Shown: piece by piece, positions 1 to 6,580 of the stretch
Position numbering within the stretch: position 1 is the first letter of the stretch
Layout of the letters: every line of letters starts with the position of its first letter
IMG/VR virus record: IMGVR_UViG_3300037189_011463
Coordinates: 1 to 23,519 of that record
Origin: a virus
Direction: 5' to 3' (one strand)
Length of the DNA stretch: 23,519 bases
Notes under the pieces: generated by a model
Databases searched by the model: none
Seen by the model: only the letters and a program-made list of their open reading frames with translations
Told to the model about the DNA's origin: nothing
Position numbers and translations under genes: made by a program

Positions 1-372
1 AGAAATTTATCTGCCAAGTTTTATGCCAAAGACAAACAATTTTATCAAGGTAATTATTTGTTTACAGTAGACCATTCTGCTCCTGACTTAAATATTATAG
101 ACACAAGTTATGCAGAGTGGCCAGAGGATCACAAAAGTTTTAATTTTATAGAATTAGATAATGGTCAGTATGCAGCACAACCAAACAATAGGTGTTTGTT
201 TTTAGACGCAGCAAGTAATCCAAAAGAATTAAAGTTTCCTGATTTTAAAGTTTGCACCAAGAAATATGTCGTTGAGCAAAATCCAAAATGGGCATTGGGG
301 GATACCGATACGGTAATGTACGAAAAAGAACAAGAAATAACTAAGGAAAGTAATGACAAAAACAAAAAGTAA
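1..372 (+). CDS. Unknown phage protein, 5'-truncated by the window edge
   Basis: The reading frame is open from the first base and ends at 370-372, so the gene starts outside the window; at least 123 residues are visible. I do not recognise the family. The visible part is soluble, rich in aromatic residues and Asn/Asp, and ends in a charged Lys/Glu/Asn-rich tail. No membrane segment, signal peptide or zinc motif is visible. A TTG lies at 58, but the frame continues upstream with protein-like sequence (NLSAKFYAKDKQFYQGNY), so an internal start there is unlikely. Its last 20 nt overlap the start of nrdB in another frame, which suggests translational coupling and co-transcription with the ribonucleotide reductase gene. 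A role in nucleotide metabolism would be a guess from position only. Confidence 0.8.
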   Translation, partial: RNLSAKFYAKDKQFYQGNYLFTVDHSAPDLNIIDTSYAEWPEDHKSFNFIELDNGQYAAQPNNRCLFLDAASNPKELKFPDFKVCTKKYVVEQNPKWALGDTDTVMYEKEQEITKESNDKNKK

Positions 373-1342
373 ATTAACAGACGAAAGAAGTTCATTCAAA
401 CCATTTAATTATCCCTGGGCATACGACGCATGGCTAAAACACGAGCAATCGCATTGGCTCCATACGGAGGTACCTATGTTGGAGGACGTCAAGGATTGGA
501 AGAAAAAGTTAACCGAGTCAGAGAAACAGTTCTTGACGAACATCTTTCGATTCTTTACACAGGGAGACGTGGACGTAGCTGGAGGTTATGTCAAGAATTA
601 CCTTCCATACTTCCCACAACCAGAAGTGAGGATGATGCTTGCAGGGTTTGCAGCGAGAGAGGCTCTACATATTGCTGCCTATTCTCACCTTATCGAAACA
701 CTTGGTATGCCTGAGTCTACATATAGTGAATTTTCAGAATACACAGAAATGAAGGATAAGCATGATTATGTTCTTAGTATTAGCTCACAGAATGGCGATA
801 GGGCTTCTACTGCTACTCACATTGCAGTATTTAGCGCTTTCACCGAAGGAATGCAACTATTCAGTTCCTTTATCATGCTACTTAACTTCGCACGCCATGG
901 CAAAATGAAAGGCATGGGGCAAATTATTACTTGGTCTATTGTGGATGAAACACAACATGCTGAGTCAATGATTAAATTGTTCCGTACCTATATCGAAGAA
1001 AACAAGGAGATATGGAACGATGAGCTTAAAGGGAAGATATACACGATTGCGGAGAAGATGGTTGATCTGGAAGATAAGTTTATTGAGCTTGCTTTCAAAT
1101 CTGGCGCTATTCAAGGCTTAACGGTAGAAGATGTTAAAGAATATATTCGCTACATTACTGATAGAAGACTAATTAGTCTTGGTCTTAAAGGTATCTTTAA
1201 GCGCAAAAAGAATCCTTTACCTTGGGTTGAGGAAATGATAAACGCACCTACACATACTAACTTCTTTGAGAATAGAGCAACAGATTATGCTAAAGGTGCA
1301 TTAAGTGGAAACTGGAATGAGGTGTGGGGCAAAGCCGCATAA
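353..1342 (+). CDS. nrdB: Class Ia ribonucleotide reductase small (beta) subunit
   Basis: The small subunit holds the di-iron/tyrosyl radical that starts reduction of ribonucleoside diphosphates by the large subunit NrdA, supplying dNTPs for phage replication in the cytoplasm. The metal-ligand pattern is visible: D72 (TQGDVD), E103 and H106 (REALHIAAY), E165 (FTEGMQLF), and E199/H202 (DETQHAE). The radical tyrosine fits Y110, seven residues after E103 as in the E. coli enzyme. At 329 residues it is shorter than E. coli NrdB (about 375), mainly at the ends, and appears complete. The start has a good Shine-Dalgarno (AAGGAAAG) and overlaps the upstream gene by 20 nt. No nrdA is in view; it probably lies upstream. 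The first third is more GC-rich than neighbouring DNA. No intron or inserted endonuclease interrupts it. Confidence 0.97.
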   Translation: MTKTKSKLTDERSSFKPFNYPWAYDAWLKHEQSHWLHTEVPMLEDVKDWKKKLTESEKQFLTNIFRFFTQGDVDVAGGYVKNYLPYFPQPEVRMMLAGFAAREALHIAAYSHLIETLGMPESTYSEFSEYTEMKDKHDYVLSISSQNGDRASTATHIAVFSAFTEGMQLFSSFIMLLNFARHGKMKGMGQIITWSIVDETQHAESMIKLFRTYIEENKEIWNDELKGKIYTIAEKMVDLEDKFIELAFKSGAIQGLTVEDVKEYIRYITDRRLISLGLKGIFKRKKNPLPWVEEMINAPTHTNFFENRATDYAKGALSGNWNEVWGKAA

Positions 1343-1346
1343 ATTT

Positions 1347-1622
1347 ATGGATATGGTTAAAATTGCAGGAATAACTTACAACATTGAATTAAAATCAAAA
1401 GAAGAAATGAATGGATTGGTTGGATCAGCAGATTTCAATCGTCAACTAATTTCTATTAATAAAGAACATACTGAGCAAACACAAAGAATTGCAGTATATC
1501 ATGAAATACTTCATTTATTAAGTGATGCGTATGGATTAAAATTAACTGAAGAGCAAGTGAAAATAGGCACACATGCGTTAATCGCATTTGTTGAGGAAAA
1601 TAAAGATATATTGACAATATAA
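1347..1622 (+). CDS. Mini zinc metallopeptidase-like protein (HExxH)
   Basis: A 91-residue protein with a clear HExxH zinc motif at residues 52-56 (YHEILHLLSDAYG), typical of short ImmA/IrrE-like or phage zinc peptidase domains. The rest resembles a minimal fold: a beta-rich N-terminal half, the HExxH helix, and a C-terminal helix with acidic residues (E68, E69, E85, E86) that could give a third ligand. ATG at 1347 was chosen because it lies 4 nt after nrdB; a second ATG at 1353 is possible, and the frame also extends upstream into nrdB. No Shine-Dalgarno is obvious, suggesting reinitiation after nrdB. The next gene begins one base after its stop. Substrate unknown; ImmA-like proteins often cleave repressors, but no partner repressor is seen here. 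Confidence 0.8.
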   Translation: MDMVKIAGITYNIELKSKEEMNGLVGSADFNRQLISINKEHTEQTQRIAVYHEILHLLSDAYGLKLTEEQVKIGTHALIAFVEENKDILTI

Positions 1623-1623
1623 T

Positions 1624-1815
1624 ATGGAAATAGAAAAATTGAAAAAACAAGTAAACTTCGTACAAATACGAAGAGATATTTGTAACTCTTGCGAGCATTT
1701 AAAAACCTTTGTCGGAATAGAATCCTGTGATGCATGTGGTTGTTCTATATGGGCAAAGACTAGAATTAAATCTTCTAGCTGTCCTAAAGGAAAATGGAAT
1801 GCCGAGAAAGATTGA
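1624..1815 (+). CDS. Small cysteine-rich zinc-binding phage protein
   Basis: A 63-residue basic protein with six cysteines: C20, C23, C35, C38, C40 and C53, in the order CxxC, CxxCxC and a later CPKGKW. The spacing suggests a zinc-ribbon-like fold. From memory, similar proteins with a C-terminal CPxGKW motif are widespread in T4-like marine phages and have no assigned function. The start follows the upstream stop by one base, and the 3' end overlaps the dCMP deaminase start by 17 nt, so it sits in the nucleotide-metabolism operon. A nucleic-acid or protein-adaptor role is inference only. Confidence 0.8.
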   Translation: MEIEKLKKQVNFVQIRRDICNSCEHLKTFVGIESCDACGCSIWAKTRIKSSSCPKGKWNAEKD

Positions 1816-2227
1816 TTATGCCCATTTACAGGTAGCCGAAACATATAGTCAGCTATCCCATGCAATACGATTGAAGGTTGGTGCAATTATAACTAAAGAA
1901 GATAGAGTAATATCTATTGGTTATAATGGTACACCTGCAGGTTGGGATAATAGTTGCGAGGATCACACTTATATTGATGATATGCATGTAGAGCTAAAAA
2001 CTAAACCAGAAGTTATACATGCTGAAGCAAATGCTATTGCCAAGCTTGCAAAATCTTCTGAGGCAGGAAAAGATGCAGATATGTACATAACACACGCACC
2101 TTGCTTGGATTGTGCTAAGCTTATATATACTGCGGGTATCAAAAAAGTTTTTTATCGTCATGCCTATAGAAGTAACGCAGGTATAGAATTTTTAGATAAA
2201 TGTAAAATTGAAGTGGAGCAACTATGA
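1799..2227 (+). CDS. cd: dCMP deaminase
   Basis: Converts dCMP to dUMP, the substrate of thymidylate synthase, and so feeds dTTP production. The 142-residue product has the zinc deaminase signature: H74-A-E76 (VIHAEANAI) with E76 as the proton shuttle, and P101-C102-x-x-C105 (APCLDCAKLIY). Upstream, the SIGYNGTPAG segment (residues 39-48) is the usual dCMP deaminase substrate loop. ATG at 1799 was chosen over an earlier in-frame ATG at 1727 because AAAGGAAAA precedes it and the protein then begins at the family's usual place. It overlaps the upstream gene by 17 nt and the downstream gene by 4 nt (ATGA). The symbol follows phage T4 naming. Confidence 0.95.
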   Translation: MPRKIDYAHLQVAETYSQLSHAIRLKVGAIITKEDRVISIGYNGTPAGWDNSCEDHTYIDDMHVELKTKPEVIHAEANAIAKLAKSSEAGKDADMYITHAPCLDCAKLIYTAGIKKVFYRHAYRSNAGIEFLDKCKIEVEQL

Positions 2228-2712
2228 AAAACCAAACAGTAGGATTTACTTGTTCGACATTCGATTTATTTCATGCAGGTCACGTTGTTATGCTTGAAGA
2301 AGCTAAAAGACAATGTGATTATTTGATTGTAGGCATTCAATTAGATCCTACATTAGATCGAGAAACAAAAAACAAACCAGTACAATCTATTATTGAAAGG
2401 CAAATACAAGTTAAAGCCTGCAGATATGTAGATGAAGTAGTCATATATAGTACAGAGAAGGAATTAGAAGATATTCTAATGACTTTGCCAATTGATACAC
2501 GTATTCTCGGTGAAGAATATATGGACAAAGAATTTACCGGCAAAGATATATGCCTTAAGCGAGGAATTCGATTCCATTACAATAAAAGAGATCATTACTT
2601 TAGCTCGACAGATTTACGAAAACGAGTGTTTGAAGCTGAAGTAAAAAAGAGAGGAATAACATGGCCAGAAAACACTACGAATGTTTCGAATGTGACGCCG
2701 TCTTCAAAATAA
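2224..2712 (+). CDS. TagD-like cytidylyltransferase/nucleotidyltransferase
   Basis: A 162-residue protein of the HxGH nucleotidyltransferase superfamily, closest in pattern to glycerol-3-phosphate cytidylyltransferases. Such enzymes join CMP from CTP to a phosphorylated substrate. Visible motifs are the N-terminal GFTCSTFDLFHAGH with HxGH at 17-20, ERQIQV around 58-63, and the C-terminal YFSSTDLRKRV (126-136), corresponding to the family's STT.. signature. The true substrate is unknown; in marine T4-like phages such genes often sit beside nucleotide-metabolism genes. The start overlaps the dCMP deaminase stop (ATGA). The last 17 residues, after KKRGITW, are read through the start of the next gene (52 nt overlap), so the tail may be non-essential. 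Confidence 0.88.
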   Translation: MKNQTVGFTCSTFDLFHAGHVVMLEEAKRQCDYLIVGIQLDPTLDRETKNKPVQSIIERQIQVKACRYVDEVVIYSTEKELEDILMTLPIDTRILGEEYMDKEFTGKDICLKRGIRFHYNKRDHYFSSTDLRKRVFEAEVKKRGITWPENTTNVSNVTPSSK

Positions 2713-2831
2713 GTCACGAACTAGACGAAAACTACTACAAAGTAACACATTGTCCTTTTTGCGGTACTGCAATGGATGAGGAAGAAGAAGATAGGTATGT
2801 AGATAATAGCGAAGATGAAGACGTGTCCTAA
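2661..2831 (+). CDS. Small zinc-ribbon protein (56 aa)
   Basis: A 56-residue ORF starts inside the 3' end of the nucleotidyltransferase gene. It has two paired-cysteine knuckles, C8xxC11 (YECFECDAVF) and C31xxC34 (HCPFCGTAM), the pattern of a phage zinc ribbon, followed by a strongly acidic tail (EEEED ... EDED). GAGAGGAATAAC directly before the ATG is a strong Shine-Dalgarno and supports the start. It overlaps the upstream gene by 52 nt and the downstream gene by 17 nt, each in another frame. Very similar small proteins occur in T4-like marine phages (from memory). Binding of nucleic acid or a polymerase partner is plausible but not shown. Confidence 0.85.
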   Translation: MARKHYECFECDAVFKISHELDENYYKVTHCPFCGTAMDEEEEDRYVDNSEDEDVS

Positions 2832-3165
2832 ATGCGGAACAGAGCACAAAAAACCTGGCACATTTTGTAGCCGGGTTTGTGCCAATTCTAGACAATGGAC
2901 AACGGCACAAAAAAAAGTATTCTCGCAGAAACAAAAAGAATACATGGCCAAGGATGAATCTGAGGGTCATAGATATAAAAAGTCTATACAAGTAACAATG
3001 CAGCATAAGACTGGAGTTATGGGTAAGGGTTTAGCAACAGAACGTATTGAAGATGTTATGACTGACCCTGATGATTACTTTTTAGTACCACCTAGCAACG
3101 ATACAGACCATATAGTAGAAGATGGAGATTACTGGGAGGTGGTTGACAGCCATAATAAATACTAA
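2815..3165 (+). CDS. Zinc-finger protein, homing-endonuclease-like N-terminus
   Basis: A 116-residue protein. Its N-terminus carries C4PKC7G ... C18SRVC22ANSR, the C2C2 finger often found at the start of phage HNH or other homing endonucleases. A basic Lys/Gln-rich segment follows (residues 30-70), then an acidic C-terminal third (DPDDYF, DNDTDH-type region) with no HNH catalytic motif. It may be a finger-only remnant or a DNA-binding protein; I see no nuclease core. The start overlaps the previous gene by 17 nt. It is followed by the GIY-YIG-like gene at 3185, so a split or paired nuclease arrangement is possible but speculative. Confidence 0.8.
   Translation: MKTCPKCGTEHKKPGTFCSRVCANSRQWTTAQKKVFSQKQKEYMAKDESEGHRYKKSIQVTMQHKTGVMGKGLATERIEDVMTDPDDYFLVPPSNDTDHIVEDGDYWEVVDSHNKY
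3154..3161 (+). promoter_or_regulatory. Possible T4-type late promoter box (one mismatch)
   Basis: AATAAATA matches the T4 late box TATAAATA in seven of eight positions. It lies inside the 3' end of the preceding gene, about 24 nt before the ATG at 3185, ahead of the nuclease and the 3584-6142 structural genes. The match is weak by itself; support comes only from its place before late-type genes. Confidence 0.3.
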
Positions 3166-3184
3166 TTTAGAATCGGTATTTATT

Positions 3185-3580
3185 ATGTGGATATATAAGA
3201 ATGAACCTTTAGAAGAGGTTCCTGAAAATGCGTATGGATATGTGTATTTAATTACCAATAATCTAACAGGCAGAAAATATATAGGTAAAAAACTATTTTG
3301 GTTTAAGAAAACTAAAGTAGTTAAAGGCAAGAAAAAAAGATTAAAAGTAGAATCAGATTGGCGTACCTATTGGTCATCCTCGGACGAGGTTAAAAAAGAC
3401 GTACAGGAAATAGGTCAAGAAAATTTCACCAGAGAAATATTACATGTCTGCCCTAATAAGGGATCTTGTAATTATTTAGAAGCCAAAGAACAAATGCTGC
3501 GAGAAGTACTTGAAACTAATCTATATTATAATAGTCAGATTCAATGCAGAGTACATAGAACACATTTAAAGTTAGGGTAG
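3185..3580 (+). CDS. GIY-YIG-like nuclease
   Basis: A 131-residue protein with the paired motifs of the GIY-YIG fold: GYVYLITN (18-25, replacing GIY) and RKYIGKK (30-36, YIG). A basic Lys-rich loop follows, then YWSSSDEVKK (62-71) and YLEAKEQ (97-103), where E99 is the likely metal-binding glutamate. Family members are homing or repair-type endonucleases that make one nick per active site. The ATG at 3185 was preferred; an in-frame ATG at 3122 would add residues that overlap the previous gene and do not look like part of the fold. Placement just before a fibre gene fits the usual habit of phage homing nucleases of sitting between genes. No intron is visible nearby. Confidence 0.75.
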   Translation: MWIYKNEPLEEVPENAYGYVYLITNNLTGRKYIGKKLFWFKKTKVVKGKKKRLKVESDWRTYWSSSDEVKKDVQEIGQENFTREILHVCPNKGSCNYLEAKEQMLREVLETNLYYNSQIQCRVHRTHLKLG

Positions 3581-3583
3581 TTC

Positions 3584-4603
3584 ATGAAAATAGAAGGTAG
3601 AGTAGCAATATCAGGAAGATTTAGTACAAAACCTCCGACAGCGGCGGCAATTGTTACTGGTCAACAAGCTTACGTAACCCCCGGTATATATTATTGGACA
3701 GTACCAGACAACGTAACAAGTGTTTCGGTAGTTTGTATTGGCGCAGGCGGAAGCGGCAAATCTGGTTCAGTAGGTAATGATAGTGGAAGCAAAGATGGTG
3801 ATGCAGGGGTAGGAGGAGGCGGTGGCGGATTAGGATACGTTAATGATATTCCAGTTGTGCCCGGCACAACACATATGATTATAGTTGGAGCCGGAGGAAC
3901 AGGTTCCATAACGCAAGGCGGAGGCAGCGCAGGCCAATCTAGTTATTTTAAATCCAATGCAGGTGCAAATATTATTATTGCATATGGTGGAGGATTTAAT
4001 TCGAACAATACCGAAGCGACAGGCGGATTGCTAGGTGGCGCCGGAGGAACATATTTTGTAAGTAACGTATATGGTACGTATGGCGGAGGCAACGGCGGCA
4101 ATGGTGGATTTGCTGAAAACAATTTTGCAGGAACGGGTGGCGGTGGTGCTGGTGGTTATTCTGGCAACGGCGGCAATGGTGGTTATGTAAGTGGCACGTA
4201 TAATGGAACTAATGGTTCCGGTGGCGGTGGAGGTGGCGGTGCTGGTTTTGAAGGCGGAGATGGTTCAGGTGGTAGTGGCGGCGCCGGCGGCGGTACTGGA
4301 ATTTTAGGAGAAGGTTCCAGTGGTATAGGCGGGACATATATGACTTCAAACGCACCTGTAGGTGGAGGAACTGGCGGGTCAGGAGCTCCAGCAGGAGGCG
4401 GAGGTGTGTATTCTGGTGCAGGGGTGAGTCAAGGCGGTACAGGTGGTTCGTATGGCGGCGGTGGAGGTGGTGCTAACAACTTTGATAATGTATTCTTTGG
4501 CGGAAATTATGGTAGATCAGGTGATGGAGCGGGAGGTGCCGTAAGAATTATTTGGCCAGGAAATACTAGAGCATTCCCAACAACCAGCACAACAGATCTA
4601 TAA
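3584..4603 (+). CDS. Glycine-rich tail fibre/adhesin-like protein
   Basis: A 339-residue protein. About 60 N-terminal residues (MKIEGRVAISGRFS...) include a beta strand-rich segment with PGIYYWTVPDNVTSVSV, typical of glycine-rich phage structural domains. Residues about 65-320 consist of dozens of GG, GGG and GGxGG clusters spaced by short linkers, ending with GAVRIIWPG. The Gly-rich pattern resembles polyglycine-II adhesins such as the gp38-type tips of T-even relatives (family knowledge), in which the variable loops contact the receptor. It is the first of three such genes here, with 10003 and 10938. It starts 3 nt after the nuclease gene, with AGGG as a weak ribosome site. Expected location: distal tail fibre or virion surface. 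Exact role inferred. Confidence 0.82.
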   Translation: MKIEGRVAISGRFSTKPPTAAAIVTGQQAYVTPGIYYWTVPDNVTSVSVVCIGAGGSGKSGSVGNDSGSKDGDAGVGGGGGGLGYVNDIPVVPGTTHMIIVGAGGTGSITQGGGSAGQSSYFKSNAGANIIIAYGGGFNSNNTEATGGLLGGAGGTYFVSNVYGTYGGGNGGNGGFAENNFAGTGGGGAGGYSGNGGNGGYVSGTYNGTNGSGGGGGGGAGFEGGDGSGGSGGAGGGTGILGEGSSGIGGTYMTSNAPVGGGTGGSGAPAGGGGVYSGAGVSQGGTGGSYGGGGGGANNFDNVFFGGNYGRSGDGAGGAVRIIWPGNTRAFPTTSTTDL

Positions 4604-4613
4604 TAGGTAAGAT

Positions 4614-5306
4614 ATGCAGATAACAGGCCCAGGTTTTATTTTCGAAGGTGCAGGTATAAATGTGTCTCCTGTTCCTCCAGATTTAGGGGTTATAAGTGGA
4701 GATGCAAATGTATCAATAGGTACACAAGTTGCCTGGACATCTAATACTTATTTTTATACAACAAACTCAAGTACAGTTAGAGGATCAGATTTTGTATATG
4801 ATACCAATAATATGGTATGGCAAGTATTTTATGCACATAAGCAAATACGTCTTTTTACCGGAGCAAATCGTTGGGGACCTATTCCACGTAGTAGCGGAAG
4901 TAATACTATAGCGTTATATCAAGCCTCATCTACAGCAACTAATACCAAATCATCTTTTAATTCCAATGTAGATGTTGCATTATCTGCTGCTATTTCTGCT
5001 AGTTATAGTGCGAATACTTTATATCAAGCAGCAACACAGACTGCAGTAACTATTCCAGCAAAAAGATATTTTTTACTTGGAATAACAGGTGGCCCTTTTT
5101 ATAGAAGTTTCTTAAGGACTGCGAATAACATAACTGCAGTTTTTGGGGGTGAAGCAGTAGTTACCGCCCTTAATGAGGTGTATGTTGGCCCTTGGCCCTC
5201 AGGGCCTGGTCGAGGCATTCCTACTCTTTTAGGAGGCAATACCGCGTCTTATGTTAGATATACAAGTAACATATATTATTCTGCGTTTAAATTTGAAATC
5301 GTATGA
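4614..5306 (+). CDS. Putative tail/fibre-associated structural protein
   Basis: A 230-residue protein of unknown family. It starts with ITGPGFIFEGAGI, similar in style to the start of the glycine-rich gene just upstream. The remainder is Ser/Thr/Asn/Ala-rich, with alternating hydrophobic residues and many aromatic-Gly turns (TGANRWGPIPRSS, GITGGPFYRSF), as in beta-sheet virion domains. There is no signal peptide or cysteine cluster. It begins 10 nt after the upstream stop, and its stop overlaps the start of the membrane-protein gene by ATGA. From position and composition it is probably a receptor-binding or fibre-tip component, but nothing in the sequence proves this. Confidence 0.75.
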   Translation: MQITGPGFIFEGAGINVSPVPPDLGVISGDANVSIGTQVAWTSNTYFYTTNSSTVRGSDFVYDTNNMVWQVFYAHKQIRLFTGANRWGPIPRSSGSNTIALYQASSTATNTKSSFNSNVDVALSAAISASYSANTLYQAATQTAVTIPAKRYFLLGITGGPFYRSFLRTANNITAVFGGEAVVTALNEVYVGPWPSGPGRGIPTLLGGNTASYVRYTSNIYYSAFKFEIV

Positions 5307-6142
5307 CGAATGATAGAATATTTACTTACATATTACTTTTAACTGCTCTAGGTATATCTGCAGTTGCAGGATACTTTTCAATCATAGGTCTTACACTAAT
5401 ATTCTCCGCTGCATTTTGGCCTATAGTTACTATGGGAGCAGTATTAGAGTTAGGGAAGTTAGTTACAGCATCCTTCATATATAGAATGTGGGATAAAGTA
5501 AATTGGTTGCTAAGAACATATTTTGTACTTAGTGTTATTATTCTTTCAGCAATTACTTCCTTAGGCATATTTGGATATCTATCAAAAGCGCATATTGAGA
5601 ATTCTGCAAAATTGGCACCATTAGTTGAAAAGGAAATGATATATGATGAGAAGATCAAAACGCTTAAAGAAACCATCGAGGCTAATCGCAAAAGTCTCTT
5701 ACAGTTGGATGCGGCAGTTGACCAAATCATGGTACGCTCGTCGGACGAAAGGGGGGCTGAAAGGTCGAACCAAATCCGCAAAGCCCAACAGAAAGAGCGC
5801 ACACGAGCGTCTGATGAGATTATTAGGTCGCAAAAAGAAATACAGAGTCTTACGGAAGAGAAGTCCCCTATCTCCTTGGAGATCAAAAAGGCTGCTTCAG
5901 AGTTGGGGCCTATAAAGTATGTTGCAGAATTATTCTATGGTCAAAATGATACTGAGACTATAGATAAAGCAGTGAGAATGGTTATAGTAATCCTTGTATT
6001 TGTGTTTGACCCCTTAGCTATTCTACTTGTAATAGGGGCAAATATGTTATTACGTCAGAGACCAAAGGTTAAGAAATCCAAGTATTCCATTGAAATCGAC
6101 AAGAGTTCGGTGCTTTCTCTGAAGAACACAGATTTAAAGTAA
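5303..6142 (+). CDS. Four-TM membrane protein with central coiled coil
   Basis: A 279-residue integral membrane protein. Predicted by eye: TM1 about 7-25, TM2 about 28-50, TM3 about 68-92, then a long charged coiled-coil region about 108-190 (Glu/Lys/Arg/Gln heptads), TM4 about 224-250 and a basic tail (RQRPKVKKSK). It has no Sec-cleavable signal. The gene is coupled to the upstream structural gene by ATGA and followed by a late promoter. Such a protein within a virion cluster is odd; it could be a late-expressed inner-membrane protein affecting lysis timing, exclusion or virion release, but I recognise no family. Bases about 5640-5900, encoding the coiled coil, are clearly more GC-rich than the surrounding DNA. 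Confidence 0.85.
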   Translation: MTNDRIFTYILLLTALGISAVAGYFSIIGLTLIFSAAFWPIVTMGAVLELGKLVTASFIYRMWDKVNWLLRTYFVLSVIILSAITSLGIFGYLSKAHIENSAKLAPLVEKEMIYDEKIKTLKETIEANRKSLLQLDAAVDQIMVRSSDERGAERSNQIRKAQQKERTRASDEIIRSQKEIQSLTEEKSPISLEIKKAASELGPIKYVAELFYGQNDTETIDKAVRMVIVILVFVFDPLAILLVIGANMLLRQRPKVKKSKYSIEIDKSSVLSLKNTDLK

Positions 6143-6150
6143 TATAAATA
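6143..6150 (+). promoter_or_regulatory. T4-type late promoter box TATAAATA
   Basis: An exact match to the T4 late promoter box, in the 33-nt gap between the membrane-protein gene and the structural gene at 6176. A start of transcription some 6-7 nt past the box would give a short leader before the ATG. This fits expression of the 6176-12561 virion cluster by the phage late sigma (gp55-type) and sliding clamp system, which is not in this window. Confidence 0.75.
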
Positions 6151-6175
6151 TAAGGGATACTAATTAGGGAAGAAA

Positions 6176-6574
6176 ATGGCTCTAACTAAAATAAAAGCAT
6201 CAAGTATAGATTCCATACCAGTTGTCGTAATGGACGATATTTCCTTTCAGTTTGATGGAGATAAAACTGTATTTGGCTTAACGTTGGATTATGCAAACAT
6301 CTATACCAAAATGGGATACACTATTGTTGATTCAAAAGATTTGGATGTGTCTATAAATTTTTATCCTATTTCACCATACGTAAGACAAGCAACTTACCCT
6401 TGGATAACAACTTTTGATTCATACAAAGGATTTAGGGTTTCTGGAGATAATATTCTTTTTTATCAAGCACCGCCTTCAGGAAGCCATTGTTCGATTATAT
6501 TTAGAAACAGAAGCCAAACAGCACAACAAAGGCGATACCCCTTTCACCCGGGTACCATAGCTCTAGGAGATTAA
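6176..6574 (+). CDS. Small virion structural protein, probably tail/baseplate
   Basis: A 132-residue, beta-rich soluble protein with no signal peptide. It begins MALTKIKASSIDSIP, a phrase common at the start of fibre-related proteins of marine T4-like phages, and ends NRSQTAQQRRYPFHPGTIALGD. The middle holds alternating strands and aromatic residues (FPISPYVRQATYPWITTFDSY-type region). It is the first gene after the exact late promoter at 6143 and precedes the 947-residue structural protein by 6 nt, so the two are presumably made together late and may touch in the virion. Precise function unknown. Confidence 0.8.
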   Translation: MALTKIKASSIDSIPVVVMDDISFQFDGDKTVFGLTLDYANIYTKMGYTIVDSKDLDVSINFYPISPYVRQATYPWITTFDSYKGFRVSGDNILFYQAPPSGSHCSIIFRNRSQTAQQRRYPFHPGTIALGD

Positions 6575-6580
6575 AAACAA

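Noticed and set aside
430-714. 94-residue + strand ORF within nrdB
   Set aside because: Wholly inside nrdB, whose conserved metal ligands prove the other frame; the GC-richer stretch simply has fewer stops.
1611-1623. TTGACA followed by TATAAT
   Set aside because: The two boxes are only 1 nt apart, so they cannot work as a promoter pair; they are within coding sequence.
3143-3171. TTGACA with a possible -10 before the GIY-YIG-like gene
   Set aside because: At 17 nt the -10 would be TTTAGA; the better TAGAAT needs a 19-nt spacer. Too weak to list.
3122-3184. Upstream in-frame extension of the GIY-YIG-like gene
   Set aside because: It overlaps the previous gene by 44 nt and adds residues unlike the fold; ATG at 3185 is preferred.
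5326-5886. 186-residue minus-strand ORF
   Set aside because: Complement of the four-TM gene; no promoter, no minus-strand neighbours and no recognisable domain.
5643-5915. 90-residue, very basic + strand ORF within the membrane-protein gene
   Set aside because: It is the shifted frame of the GC-rich coiled-coil region; no ribosome site, and the Lys/Arg richness follows from the codons of the real frame.
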